From Citrobacter telavivensis (GTDB taxonomy: Bacteria; Pseudomonadota; Gammaproteobacteria; Enterobacterales; Enterobacteriaceae): a DNA stretch of 64,000 nt. The position numbers were made by a program, and so were the translations under genes. The stretch covers positions 806,001 through 870,000 of the forward strand of contig CP045205.1 in assembly GCA_009363175.1 (NCBI GenBank), read 5' to 3'. Below are positions 23,314-32,258 of this stretch, in pieces. The notes beneath the pieces were generated by a model. That model had not been told where the DNA came from. It saw only the letters and a program-made list of their open reading frames with translations, and made no database searches. How positions within the stretch are numbered: the stretch's first letter is position 1; each line of letters begins with the position of its first letter.

Positions 23314-24447
23314 TCATAGCCTTTGCGAAGCGCGCCCCAGATACGCGTCCCAGTCCTTCCATACCGGCTGTAGCCCCTGCGCGGAGAGCACGTCAGCAAC
23401 AGTTGCAGGATGGCGGTTGTCATGTGGTGCAAACTGTTCCAGTTCAGGGCGATCGTCTGCATACCCGCCGGGCTGGGTTTTCGAGAACGCGCTGACATTG
23501 TTAATCGCCAGTGGGATCACGTGGTCACGAAACCAGGGTGATTCCCGTGTAGACAGCGACAGCTCAATCTCCGGTGCCAGCAGACGGAACGCGCAAATGG
23601 TTTGCACCAGTTGGCGCTCATCCATGACGGAGGCGGGTTCAATTCCGCCAGCGCACGGACGCAGGCGCGGGAACGAAATCGAGTAGCGGCTCTGCCAGTA
23701 GTGTTGCTGAAGCCACAGCAGATGCTCAGCCACCATATAGCAGTCCACCCGCCAGTTGTCGGAAAGGCCAATCAGCGCACCGAGGCCTATCTTGTCGATA
23801 CCGGCCCGCCCCAGCCGGTCCGGGGTTTCCAGACGCCAGAAGAAATCCTGTTTTCTCCCCCTCAGATGGTGCTGCGCGTACATCGCGTCGTGATAAGTCT
23901 CCTGATAGACCATCACCCCGTCGAGCCCCAGCTTTTTCAGTTCGGCATATTCTGCTTCGGCTAACGGCTGAACCTCCATTTGCAGCGACGAAAACTGCTG
24001 GCGAATAGTGGGCAAGTGGCGACGAAAATAGTCCATCCCGACCTTTGCCTGATGCTCGCCGGTGACCAACAGGAGATGTTCGAAACCCAACTCGCGGATC
24101 GCCGCGCACTCCCGGACAATTTCCGCCTCATCCAGCGTTTTGCGCTTGATGCGGTTGCTCATCGAAAAACCGCAGTAGGTACAGTCGTTAGCGCACAGAT
24201 TGGAGAGATACAGCGGGACGTAAAAGCTCACCGTATTGCCGAAGCGCTGGCGGGTGAGCGTCTGTGCCCGCTGTGCCAGCGGTTCGAGGTAGGCACTCGC
24301 GGCAGGTGACAGCAACGCCATCATATCGTCGCGACTGGGGCGGGACGCATTTAGCGCCCGCTCGACATCAGCAGGCGTTTTGCTGTTGATGCGCAGGCGG
24401 ATATCGTCCCAGTCGAGTTGCCGCCAACGGTCAGTGAACGTTTTCAT
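23314..24447 (-). CDS. thiH: 2-iminoacetate synthase ThiH
   Basis: Radical S-adenosylmethionine enzyme that cleaves tyrosine to 2-iminoacetate (dehydroglycine) and p-cresol, supplying the C2-N unit of the thiamin thiazole. The 377-residue product equals the E. coli length. The 4Fe-4S motif CxxxCxxC is Cys85-Cys89-Cys92 (NLCANDCTYCGF). The tyrosine-lyase-type C-terminal extension is present. It overlaps thiG by 4 nt (ATGA) and is the last gene of the thi operon. ThiG is its functional partner. This anaerobic-type route matches a facultative enteric; the aerobic ThiO is not needed. Confidence 0.97.
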   Translation of the reverse strand: MKTFTDRWRQLDWDDIRLRINSKTPADVERALNASRPSRDDMMALLSPAASAYLEPLAQRAQTLTRQRFGNTVSFYVPLYLSNLCANDCTYCGFSMSNRIKRKTLDEAEIVRECAAIRELGFEHLLLVTGEHQAKVGMDYFRRHLPTIRQQFSSLQMEVQPLAEAEYAELKKLGLDGVMVYQETYHDAMYAQHHLRGRKQDFFWRLETPDRLGRAGIDKIGLGALIGLSDNWRVDCYMVAEHLLWLQQHYWQSRYSISFPRLRPCAGGIEPASVMDERQLVQTICAFRLLAPEIELSLSTRESPWFRDHVIPLAINNVSAFSKTQPGGYADDRPELEQFAPHDNRHPATVADVLSAQGLQPVWKDWDAYLGRASQRL

Positions 24448-25214
24448 GCCGAAACCTCCAGGAAACCGGTTAGCGGGCTGGTGGCCTGCGCCTGGCGGCT
24501 GCGACTACCCGGTCCGGCCTGACGCGCCAGAAGACCCGCTTCTACGGCCAGACGGAAAGCGCGGGCCATCATCACCGGATCGTCTGCTACGGCAATCGCC
24601 GTATTCACCAGCACCGCATCCGCACCCATTTCCAGCGCCTGCGTGGCATGGCTGGGTACGCCGATTCCGGCATCCACTACCACCGGAACGGTGGACTGCT
24701 GGATAATGATCTCCAGCATGGCCCGGGTCTCCAGCCCCTGATTCGAGCCAATCGGCGCACCGAGCGGCATCACCGCTGCGCACCCGACCTCTTCCAGCCG
24801 TTTGCACAGCACCGGATCCGCACCGCAGTAAGGAAGCACCACAAATCCTTGTTTTACCAGCGCGTCGGCGGCTTTCAGCGTTTCAATCGGATCCGGCAGT
24901 AACCAGCGCGCATCGGGATGAATTTCCAGCTTCAGCCAATGGGTGCCGAGTGCCTCACGCGCAAGCTGTGCGGCAAAGATAGCCTCTTCTGCCGTTTTCG
25001 CCCCGGACGTGTTGGGCAACAGTGTGACGCCCGCGTCGAGAAGCGGGGCCAGAATGGCGTCATTGTGTTGGCGCAAATCCACCCGCTTCATGGCCAACGT
25101 CACCAGTTGACTGCCAGAGGCGCGGATCGCGTCAACCATTACGGCCGGTGACGCAAATTTACCCGTGCCTGTGAACAGATGTGAATCAAACGTTTTGTCT
25201 GCAATACGTAACAT
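24444..25214 (-). CDS. thiG: Thiazole synthase ThiG
   Basis: Condenses deoxyxylulose-5-phosphate, 2-iminoacetate and ThiS-thiocarboxylate to the thiazole phosphate. The 256-residue TIM-barrel protein has Lys95 in HWLKLEIHPD, the Schiff-base lysine, and the phosphate-binding loops GAPIGSNQG and ADAVLVNTAI. I chose the ATG at MLRIADKTFDSHLFTG, the family start; a longer frame with 14 more codons runs into the end of thiS. It sits 1 nt after thiS and overlaps thiH, so thiS-thiG-thiH are tightly coupled. Confidence 0.97.
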   Translation of the reverse strand: MLRIADKTFDSHLFTGTGKFASPAVMVDAIRASGSQLVTLAMKRVDLRQHNDAILAPLLDAGVTLLPNTSGAKTAEEAIFAAQLAREALGTHWLKLEIHPDARWLLPDPIETLKAADALVKQGFVVLPYCGADPVLCKRLEEVGCAAVMPLGAPIGSNQGLETRAMLEIIIQQSTVPVVVDAGIGVPSHATQALEMGADAVLVNTAIAVADDPVMMARAFRLAVEAGLLARQAGPGSRSRQAQATSPLTGFLEVSA

Positions 25215-25215
25215 T

Positions 25216-25416
25216 TCAGCCCCCTGCGATAACCTGAAAAAGCAGGATCTGGTCACCTTCCTGCACGATGTGCTGCGCCCACTGCTCGCGGGGCAGAATC
25301 TGTTGATTCAGCGCCAGTGCGGTGCCGGGTTTTAACTGATTCAACTGAGTCAGCAGCGTATGTACGCAGAGCCCCTCTGCGCACTGCATCGGCTCATCAT
25401 TGAACTGGATTCGCAT
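25216..25416 (-). CDS. thiS: Sulfur carrier protein ThiS
   Basis: A 66-residue ubiquitin-like sulfur carrier. It ends in Gly-Gly (QVIAGG), which ThiF adenylates and which becomes the thiocarboxylate that gives sulfur to the thiazole. REQWAQHIVQEGDQILLF matches the family core. I chose the start at MRIQFNDEPMQC; a longer frame to 25527 covers only thiF sequence read in another frame. The 5' end overlaps thiF by 20 nt. Confidence 0.96.
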   Translation of the reverse strand: MRIQFNDEPMQCAEGLCVHTLLTQLNQLKPGTALALNQQILPREQWAQHIVQEGDQILLFQVIAGG

Positions 25417-26155
25417 GTCGTCCTCCACATACCGGACACCCGTTGGCGCGGCGTAATGCCAGACTGCGCCACTGGCTGGTTTTACCATCAAACAAACGCA
25501 ACTCGCCGCCGGGTATGTCCATACCACTGAGGAGCTTGATCGCTTCCAGCGCCTGTAGCATCCCCATCACGCCGACGACGGGACCGACAACGCCCGCCGT
25601 ACGGCAGTTGCGTTCGGGTTCTGCTTCGTCCGGCCACAAACAGCGGTAGCAGCCCTGCGTCCAGGGCGGCGTCAGTACCATCAACTGGCCGCCAAAACCG
25701 ACCGCGCTGGCGGTGATCAGCGGGGTATCGAACGCCACGCATGCGGCGTTAATTTCCTGACGCGTTGCCATGTTGTCGGTGCAATCGAGTACCACATCCG
25801 CTTGCGCTACCGCATGGCTGAGGGCGTCTCCACTCAAACGTTGCGGTAGCGAGAGCAGGTCGATATCCGGATTGAGTCGCGCCAGCCGCTGTTGTGCAAC
25901 CTGCGATTTAGATCGGGCAATGTCATCCGTGGTGAACAGGATCTGCCGTTGCAGATTGCTGAGATGAACGTCATCGTCGTCAGCCAGCACCAGCGTGCCG
26001 ACACCGGCACCTGCCAGATACAGCGCGGCCGGGGAACCTAATCCACCCAACCCGACGATCAATACGCGGCTGGCGAGCAGCTTTTGTTGACCGTCAATGG
26101 CGATATCGTCCAGCAGGATCTGACGGCTATAGCGCATAAAGTCACGATCATTCAT
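25397..26155 (-). CDS. thiF: ThiS adenylyltransferase ThiF
   Basis: E1-like enzyme that adenylates the C-terminal glycine of ThiS and helps load sulfur from IscS/ThiI. The 252 residues show the nucleotide-binding GLGGLGSPAALYLAGAG (about 35-51), the DDDDVHLSNLQRQ segment, and two zinc CxxC pairs (CYRC near 169, CPVC near 240). The Cys in ERNCRTAG corresponds to the family persulfide cysteine. It overlaps thiE by 8 nt and thiS by 20 nt. Confidence 0.96.
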   Translation of the reverse strand: MNDRDFMRYSRQILLDDIAIDGQQKLLASRVLIVGLGGLGSPAALYLAGAGVGTLVLADDDDVHLSNLQRQILFTTDDIARSKSQVAQQRLARLNPDIDLLSLPQRLSGDALSHAVAQADVVLDCTDNMATRQEINAACVAFDTPLITASAVGFGGQLMVLTPPWTQGCYRCLWPDEAEPERNCRTAGVVGPVVGVMGMLQALEAIKLLSGMDIPGGELRLFDGKTSQWRSLALRRANGCPVCGGRHANPVQ

Positions 26156-26783
26156 CGCCTGCTCCTGCTATCGCCAGCAACTGCGCGGTTGCCGCGCGCC
26201 AGTCCGCAGCCTGGGTAATGGCGCTGACCACCGCAATGCTCCCTACGCCAGTCGCAAGGACCGCCGGCGCGCGGTCCAGGCTGATCCCCCCAATGGCGAC
26301 AGTAGGGTAATCGTGCAGACGGTCGATATGCCGCGCCAGCTGTTCCAGTCCCTGCGGCGCAGACGGCATCTGCTTGGTTTGCGTCGGGAAGACATGCCCC
26401 AGCGCGATGTAGGAGGGACGTGCCGCCAGCGCCACGTCGATCTCCATGTCGTCGTGCGTCGAGACGCCCAGACGTAATCCCGTCGCCTGAATCGCTTTCA
26501 GATCGGTGGTTTCCAGGTCTTCCTGACCCAGATGCACGCCATAGGCACGGTGTTTAATTGCCAGTCGCCAGTAATCGTTAATAAACAGGCGGGCGTTGGC
26601 GTTCCGCCCCAGTTCGATGGCCGCAACCACGTCGGCTTCCACCTCTTCATCGCGCTTATCTTTGATGCGCAACTGAAGCGTGCGCACGCCAGCGTCGAGC
26701 AGACGCGCGATCCACGCCACGCTGTCGACAACCGGATAGAGGCCTAAGCGAAACGGAACCGTTGGGAAATCAGGCTGATACAT
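26148..26783 (-). CDS. thiE: Thiamin-phosphate synthase ThiE
   Basis: Joins hydroxymethylpyrimidine pyrophosphate and thiazole phosphate to thiamin monophosphate. The 211-residue TIM barrel contains RLFINDYWRLA (pyrimidine/Mg site), GVHLGQEDL, LGVSTHDDMEI, YIALGHVFPTQTK (phosphate-binding Thr loop) and AIGGISLD. Its ATG overlaps the thiC stop by one base (TGATG), so translation is coupled to thiC and sits under the TPP riboswitch. Confidence 0.97.
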   Translation of the reverse strand: MYQPDFPTVPFRLGLYPVVDSVAWIARLLDAGVRTLQLRIKDKRDEEVEADVVAAIELGRNANARLFINDYWRLAIKHRAYGVHLGQEDLETTDLKAIQATGLRLGVSTHDDMEIDVALAARPSYIALGHVFPTQTKQMPSAPQGLEQLARHIDRLHDYPTVAIGGISLDRAPAVLATGVGSIAVVSAITQAADWRAATAQLLAIAGAGDE

Positions 26784-28684
26784 CAGGCTTCCTCCCGTTT
26801 GAGGTAGATTTCACCGCCTTTGGCGCGGAAATTTTCTGACATATCCGCCATCCCCACTTCGATTGTCTGGGCGGCGGCGTAGTCGCGAACCTCCTGGCTG
26901 ATTTTCATTGAGCAGAATTTCGGGCCACACATGGAGCAGAAGTGCGCCACTTTGCCGGATTCCTGCGGCAGGGTTTCGTCGTGGTACGCGCGGGCGGTGA
27001 ACGGATCGAGCGCCAGATTGAACTGGTCTTCCCAACGGAATTCGAAGCGCGCTTTCGACATCGCGTTATCACGGATTTGCGCACCCGGATGCCCCTTCGC
27101 GAGGTCGGCGGCATGGGCGGCAATTTTGTAGGTAATCAGCCCCTGTTTCACATCCTCTTTGTTCGGCAGGCCGAGGTGCTCTTTCGGCGTGACGTAACAG
27201 AGCATCGCACAGCCAAACCAGCCGATCATCGCCGCGCCAATCCCCGAGGTGAAATGGTCGTAACCCGGTGCGATATCGGTGGTCAGCGGGCCTAAGGTGT
27301 AGAATGGTGCTTCGTGACAATGCTCCAGCTCTTCGGTCATGTTGCGGCGTATCATCTGCATCGGCACGTGGCCCGGACCTTCAATCATCACCTGCACGTC
27401 ATATTCCCAGGCGATCTTCGTCAGTTCACCCAGCGTATGCAGTTCCGAGAACTGCGCCTCGTCGTTGGCGTCCTGAATGGAACCGGGGCGCAGGCCGTCA
27501 CCGAGCGACAGAGAAACGTCATACGCGGCACAGATTTCGCAAATTTCGCGAAAGTGCTGATAAAGGAAGTTCTCTTTGTGATGAGAGAGACACCATTTCG
27601 CCATGATGGATCCCCCGCGCGAGACGATCCCCGTCAGGCGTTTTGCGGTCATCGGCACATAGCGCAGCAGTACACCGGCATGGATGGTGAAGTAGTCTAC
27701 TCCCTGTTCAGCCTGCTCCAGCAGCGTATCGCGGAAGGCTTCCCAGGTAAGATCTTCGGCGATCCCGTTAACCTTCTCCAGCGCCTGGTAGATCGGTACG
27801 GTGCCGATCGGCACCGGGCTGTTACGCAGGATCCACTCGCGGGTTTCGTGAATATAGCGCCCGGTGGAGAGGTCCATCACGGTGTCCGCTCCCCAACGCG
27901 TTGACCACACCAGTTTTTCGACCTCTTCTTCGATAGAAGAGGTGACGGCAGAGTTACCGATGTTGGCATTCACTTTCACCAGAAAGTTACGGCCAATAAT
28001 CATCGGCTCAGATTCAGGGTGGTTGATGTTGGCGGGGATGATCGCCCGTCCAGCGGCCACTTCATCACGCACAAATTCCGGCGTGATATTCTCCGGTAGA
28101 CGTGCGCCGAATCCCTCACCCGGATGCTGCTGGCGCAACACGTCGCTGCGAATGCGCTCACGGCCCATGTTTTCACGGATGGCGATAAACTCCATTTCCG
28201 GTGTTACGATGCCCTGGCGGGCGTAGTGCAGTTGGGTGACGCATTTACCCGCTTTGGCGCGTTTTGGCGTCAGCAGGCCGGTGAAGCGCAGTTCATCAAG
28301 GCCATCATCGGCCAGGCGCGCTTTGGTGTACGCCGAGCTCCGGTCGGTCAGCGCCTCGCTGTCATGACGCGCATCAATCCACGGTTGACGCAGCTTCGCC
28401 AGACCCTGCTGAACGTTAATCGCTACGTCCGGATCGCCATAGGGACCGGACGTGTCGTACACCGGCACCGCTTCGTTCTCTTCAAACTGCGGCTGCTCTT
28501 TACTGCCGCCGATGAGCGTCGGGCTAAGCTGGATCTCACGCATCGGAATGCGGATATCCGCTTGCGAACCCGTGATATAGATTCGTTTTGAGTTCGGGAA
28601 AGCGGTGCCTTCCAGGGTGTCGATGAAGTGTTGTGCTTGCGCGCGCTGTTCGCGGCGGGACAATTTAGGTGTAGTTGCAGACAT
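26783..28684 (-). CDS. thiC: Phosphomethylpyrimidine synthase ThiC
   Basis: Radical SAM enzyme that rearranges aminoimidazole ribotide to hydroxymethylpyrimidine phosphate, a branch from purine synthesis (purHD lie in the same window). The 633-residue product carries the C-terminal CxxCxxxxC cluster motif (CSMCGPKFC, about 568-576) and the conserved cores MGRERIRSDVLRQQHPGEGF, RGGSIMAKWCLSHHKENF and IEGPGHVPM. First gene of thiCEFSGH, with a GGAATGAGCT site before the ATG. The 5' leader is a TPP riboswitch. Confidence 0.98.
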   Translation of the reverse strand: MSATTPKLSRREQRAQAQHFIDTLEGTAFPNSKRIYITGSQADIRIPMREIQLSPTLIGGSKEQPQFEENEAVPVYDTSGPYGDPDVAINVQQGLAKLRQPWIDARHDSEALTDRSSAYTKARLADDGLDELRFTGLLTPKRAKAGKCVTQLHYARQGIVTPEMEFIAIRENMGRERIRSDVLRQQHPGEGFGARLPENITPEFVRDEVAAGRAIIPANINHPESEPMIIGRNFLVKVNANIGNSAVTSSIEEEVEKLVWSTRWGADTVMDLSTGRYIHETREWILRNSPVPIGTVPIYQALEKVNGIAEDLTWEAFRDTLLEQAEQGVDYFTIHAGVLLRYVPMTAKRLTGIVSRGGSIMAKWCLSHHKENFLYQHFREICEICAAYDVSLSLGDGLRPGSIQDANDEAQFSELHTLGELTKIAWEYDVQVMIEGPGHVPMQMIRRNMTEELEHCHEAPFYTLGPLTTDIAPGYDHFTSGIGAAMIGWFGCAMLCYVTPKEHLGLPNKEDVKQGLITYKIAAHAADLAKGHPGAQIRDNAMSKARFEFRWEDQFNLALDPFTARAYHDETLPQESGKVAHFCSMCGPKFCSMKISQEVRDYAAAQTIEVGMADMSENFRAKGGEIYLKREEA

Positions 28685-28780
28685 AGCTCATTCCAAAAAG
28701 TTAGGAGATGGCTTGTCAGACGACGGAGGAGTAATAGATGTGCGCCGCCCGTTAAGGCTTACGCATAAAGCAGAATTACT

Positions 28781-28887
28781 CTTGTTCCCTTCGCAGGTTT
28801 TAACCTGATCAGGTTCCGCGGATCCCGAATTAACGGTCTCAGCCTTTTCCACTTCACGCTTTCGTGGAAAATAAGCACTCCGACAAG
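28781..28887 (-). promoter_or_regulatory. TPP riboswitch (thiC leader)
   Basis: On the minus strand the aptamer runs from CTTGTCGGAGTGC (P1 5' side and P2) to GAAGGGAACAAG (P1 3' side). It includes the pyrimidine-binding CTGAGA (28837-28842) and the pyrophosphate-sensing CCTGATCAGG...CCTGCGAAGG. The P3 arm has an added 8-bp stem (TTTTCCAC/GTGGAAAA, 28864-28871 with 28845-28852). The following 96 nt to thiC would be the expression platform that hides the ribosome-binding site when TPP is bound. Confidence 0.95.
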
Positions 28888-28943
28888 ATAACACCCCTCA
28901 GAAGAGGGGGACGTTTGTAAATTACGCGTTAGTCACGCAAAAC

Positions 28944-29432
28944 TCAAGCAGGACGTTTGATGACGGCGTTGTCGTGCATGGCGTCAAATACCAGCATGAT
29001 AAGCTTATCTTCAAGGGCAAACCGGGCTTCCAGCGCTTCGCCGAGATCGGACAAAACCTGTTGAAACTCCAGGCAGTTATCGTGATCTATCGCCGTTTCC
29101 AGGCTGGAGTCATAATAGTCCATGATGCGTTGTGTGTTAGCTTCCAGTAGCGGCCAAATTTTTGTCGCTTTTAAAAGCTGCCCGTTACCTTCCAATTTAT
29201 GGAGAATACGTTCATAAATACTGAAGTGTCCGGTGGAGAGATAATCGACCAGGCTCTGACAAAAATCATCCAGCGCTTTTTCATTCAGCCGCATGTACGA
29301 TTCTTTGCCAGGCTTAATGCCAACCAGATTGTAGTAAGCCACGAGCAGGTGCTTACGTATATGTAGCCAGCGATCAACCAGTTTGTTACTTCCTCTGACG
29401 CGCTCTGTCAGGTCTTCCAGCTGGTTTAGCAT
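28944..29432 (-). CDS. rsd: Regulator of sigma D, Rsd
   Basis: Anti-sigma factor that binds region 4 of sigma-70 in stationary phase and so favours RpoS holoenzyme; in E. coli it also stimulates SpoT hydrolase. The 162-residue all-helical product begins MLNQLEDLTERVRGSNKLVDRWL, nearly identical to E. coli Rsd (158 residues), and diverges mainly in the last residues (VFDAMHDNAVIKRPA). It stands alone between the thi riboswitch and the divergent nudC. Confidence 0.95.
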   Translation of the reverse strand: MLNQLEDLTERVRGSNKLVDRWLHIRKHLLVAYYNLVGIKPGKESYMRLNEKALDDFCQSLVDYLSTGHFSIYERILHKLEGNGQLLKATKIWPLLEANTQRIMDYYDSSLETAIDHDNCLEFQQVLSDLGEALEARFALEDKLIMLVFDAMHDNAVIKRPA

Positions 29433-29529
29433 GATTGACTCCGCAAGTGTGGATTTTAAAACTGCTCACGCAGGAATTGTAAAAATAATGTTATCAACAT
29501 GCCAGTGAAGCAAAGGTAGTGCAAGAGCT

Positions 29530-30303
29530 ATGGATCGTATTATTGAAAAATTAGACAGCGGCTGGTGGATAGTCAGCCATGAGCAAAAATTATGGTTGCC
29601 TCACGGTGAATTGCCACATGGCGCCGCGACAAATTTCGATCTTGTTGGGCAGCCTGCGCTGCATATCGGAGAGTGGGAAGGAGAGGCTGTCTGGCTGGTG
29701 CTACAGCATCGGCGTCACGAGATGGGATCGGTTCGCCAGGTGCTCGATCAGGATGCGGGTCTGTTTCAACTGGCGGGGCGCGGTGTACAACTGGCCGAGT
29801 TTTATCGATCGCATAAGTTCTGCGGCTACTGCGGACACCCCATGCATCCCAGTAAAACCGAGTGGGCGATGCTCTGTACCCACTGCCGCGAACGTTACTA
29901 TCCGCAAATCGCCCCCTGCATTATTGTCGCTATCCGCCGCGATGATTCCATCCTGCTTGCCCAACACGTACGCCACCGTAACGGCGTGCATACCGTGCTC
30001 GCCGGGTTCGTTGAGGTGGGCGAAACCCTGGAACAGGCGGTGGCGCGTGAGGTAATGGAAGAGAGCGGTATCAAAGTGAAAAACCTGCGCTATGTGACCT
30101 CGCAGCCGTGGCCTTTCCCGATGTCGCTGATGACCGCATTTATGGCGGAGTACGACAGTGGCGAGATAGTCATCGATCCGAAAGAGCTGCTGGAGGCTAA
30201 CTGGTATCGTTACGATGATTTACCGCTCCTGCCGCCACCGGGCACCGTCGCACGGCGTCTGATCGAAGATACCGTGGCAATCTGTCGGGCTGAGTATGAA
30301 TGA
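29530..30303 (+). CDS. nudC: NADH pyrophosphatase / NAD-RNA decapping hydrolase NudC
   Basis: Nudix hydrolase that splits NAD(H) and removes NAD caps from RNA 5' ends. The 257 residues show a zinc site Cys98-Cys101...Cys116-Cys119, the Nudix box GFVEVGETLEQAVAREVMEESGI (about 159-181, split here only for reference), and the NudC-specific SQPWPFPMS just after it. It is divergent from rsd and followed by a stable hairpin of ERIC-like sequence rather than a standard terminator. Confidence 0.97.
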   Translation: MDRIIEKLDSGWWIVSHEQKLWLPHGELPHGAATNFDLVGQPALHIGEWEGEAVWLVLQHRRHEMGSVRQVLDQDAGLFQLAGRGVQLAEFYRSHKFCGYCGHPMHPSKTEWAMLCTHCRERYYPQIAPCIIVAIRRDDSILLAQHVRHRNGVHTVLAGFVEVGETLEQAVAREVMEESGIKVKNLRYVTSQPWPFPMSLMTAFMAEYDSGEIVIDPKELLEANWYRYDDLPLLPPPGTVARRLIEDTVAICRAEYE

Positions 30304-30355
30304 ATCACGTGATACACTTCATCCTTCAAAGTGGCCCTTCGTTGACTGCCTTCAA

Positions 30356-30396
30356 TCACCCCAGTCACTTACCTGAGTAAGCTCCTGGGGATTCAT
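30356..30396 (+). repeat. ERIC-like terminal fragment / hairpin
   Basis: CCCCAG-TCA-CTTAC-CTGA-GTAAG-CTC-CTGGGG is a long hairpin whose sequence resembles the end of the enterobacterial ERIC (IRU) element. Only the end is present, not the full ~127 bp unit. It lies between nudC and hemE and may act as a transcription end for nudC. Confidence 0.5.
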
Positions 30397-30471
30397 TCAG
30401 TTGTCGCCTTGCTCCACTCTGAATGATTTTGTGTATACACTGGCGGCCTGACGCAATAAGGAACTGCAAAA

Positions 30472-31536
30472 ATGACCGAACTGAAGAACGATCGTTATCT
30501 GCGTGCGCTGCTGCGCCAGCCCGTTGATGTCACCCCGGTATGGATGATGCGCCAGGCGGGCCGCTATTTACCTGAATATAAAGCCACCCGCACAGAGGCG
30601 GGCGATTTTATGTCGCTGTGCAAAAATGCGGAACTGGCCTGCGAAGTGACACTCCAGCCGCTGCGCCGTTATCCGCTTGATGCGGCGATCCTCTTCTCGG
30701 ATATTCTGACTATTCCGGATGCGATGGGGCTGGGGCTTTATTTTGAAGCCGGCGAAGGTCCGCGTTTCACCGCCCCGGTGGCCTGCAAAGCCGATGTCGA
30801 CAAACTGCCGGTTCCCGATCCTGAAGATGAACTGGGCTACGTGATGAACGCGGTACGCACGATTCGTCGCGAGCTGAAAGGCGACGTGCCGCTGATTGGT
30901 TTCTCCGGCAGTCCGTGGACGCTGGCGACTTACATGGTCGAAGGCGGGAGCAGCAAAGCCTTTACCGTGATTAAAAAGATGATGTATGCCGACCCGAAAA
31001 CGCTGCATGCGCTGCTCGATAAGCTGGCGAAGAGCGTTACGCTGTACCTCAATGCCCAAATCAAAGCGGGTGCGCAGTCGGTGATGATTTTCGACACCTG
31101 GGGCGGCGTACTGACCGGGCGCGATTATCAGCAGTTCTCGCTGTATTACATGCATAAAATCGTCGATGGTCTGCTACGTGAACACGACGGTCGCCGCGTG
31201 CCGGTGACGCTGTTTACCAAAGGTGGCGGACAATGGCTTGAAGCGATGGCGGAAACCGGCTGCGATGCGCTCGGACTCGACTGGACCACCGATATTGCCG
31301 ATGCGCGTCGTCGTGTCGGGCACAAAGTGGCCTTGCAGGGCAACATGGATCCGTCGATGCTCTATGCGCCTGCGGCGCGTATCGAAGAAGAGGTGGCGAC
31401 GATCCTCTCCGGTTTCGGCCAGGGCGAAGGCCACGTCTTTAACCTCGGTCACGGCATTCATCAGGACGTGCCGCCAGAACACGCAGGCGTCTTTGTGGAG
31501 GCGGTTCACCGCTTATCTGCGCAGTATCACAAATAG
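30472..31536 (+). CDS. hemE: Uroporphyrinogen decarboxylase HemE
   Basis: Removes four acetate carboxyls from uroporphyrinogen III to give coproporphyrinogen III in heme synthesis. The 354 residues match the E. coli length. PVWMMRQAGRYLPEY (about 21-35) is the conserved N-terminal signature with the substrate-binding Arg, and GFSGSPWTLATYMVEGG the second signature. ILFSDILTIPDAMG contains the catalytic-site Asp. It is first gene of a hemE-nfi-yjaG cluster; nfi follows after 9 nt. A perfect GTGTATACAC palindrome (30431-30440) sits just upstream in the promoter region. Confidence 0.98.
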   Translation: MTELKNDRYLRALLRQPVDVTPVWMMRQAGRYLPEYKATRTEAGDFMSLCKNAELACEVTLQPLRRYPLDAAILFSDILTIPDAMGLGLYFEAGEGPRFTAPVACKADVDKLPVPDPEDELGYVMNAVRTIRRELKGDVPLIGFSGSPWTLATYMVEGGSSKAFTVIKKMMYADPKTLHALLDKLAKSVTLYLNAQIKAGAQSVMIFDTWGGVLTGRDYQQFSLYYMHKIVDGLLREHDGRRVPVTLFTKGGGQWLEAMAETGCDALGLDWTTDIADARRRVGHKVALQGNMDPSMLYAPAARIEEEVATILSGFGQGEGHVFNLGHGIHQDVPPEHAGVFVEAVHRLSAQYHK

Positions 31537-31545
31537 GGCGTCAGT

Positions 31546-32217
31546 ATGGATCTCGCGTCGCTACGTGCTCAGCAGCTTGAACTGGCCTCATCGGTGATCC
31601 GGACGGATCGTCTCGATAACACGCCACCGGGTCTGATCGCCGGTGCCGACGTGGGGTTTGAGCAGGGCGGAGAAGTGACGCGAGCTGCGATCGTGTTGCT
31701 GAAATATCCCTCGCTGGAACTGCTCGAATACCAGGTGGCGCGCATCGCCACCACCATGCCCTATATCCCTGGCTTTCTCTCCTTTCGCGAGACGCCCGCG
31801 CTGCTGGCCTCGTGGGCGCAATTGTCGCAAAAACCTGATTTGCTGTTTGTGGATGGACACGGTATCTCCCATCCGCGTCGTCTCGGAGTGGCCAGCCACT
31901 TTGGGCTGCTGGTCGATGTGCCGACCATTGGCGTGGCGAAAAAGCGTCTGTGCGGTACGTTTGAGCCCCCCGGTGCCGAACCTGGCGCATTGTCGCCGCT
32001 GATGGACAAAAATGAACAACTGGCATGGGTCTGGCGCAGCAAAGCGCGCTGTAATCCGCTGTTTATCTCAACAGGCCATCGCGTTGGGCTGGACAGCGCT
32101 CTGGCGTGGGTACAGCGCTGTATGAACGGCTATCGTCTGCCGGAACCGACCCGCTGGGCGGATGCCGTGGCATCAGAACGTCCGGCGTTTATGCGATGGC
32201 AGGAAATCCAGCCCTGA
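31546..32217 (+). CDS. nfi: Endonuclease V (deoxyinosine 3' endonuclease)
   Basis: Starts repair of deaminated bases by nicking DNA at the second phosphodiester 3' of deoxyinosine. The 223-residue product has the catalytic acidic residues in GADVGF (Asp35), SFRETPALL (Glu82) and LLFVDGHGISHPR (Asp103), and the minor-groove wedge PYIPGFLSF. It follows hemE by 9 nt, so it is probably cotranscribed, as in E. coli. Confidence 0.97.
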   Translation: MDLASLRAQQLELASSVIRTDRLDNTPPGLIAGADVGFEQGGEVTRAAIVLLKYPSLELLEYQVARIATTMPYIPGFLSFRETPALLASWAQLSQKPDLLFVDGHGISHPRRLGVASHFGLLVDVPTIGVAKKRLCGTFEPPGAEPGALSPLMDKNEQLAWVWRSKARCNPLFISTGHRVGLDSALAWVQRCMNGYRLPEPTRWADAVASERPAFMRWQEIQP

Positions 32218-32258
32218 TTGATGTACACTGCCGCTAATTTCTGATTTGAGAATTCATC

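Noticed and set aside
25417..25527. N-terminal extension of thiS
   Set aside because: It reads only thiF DNA in a second frame; the 66-residue form has the family length and ends.
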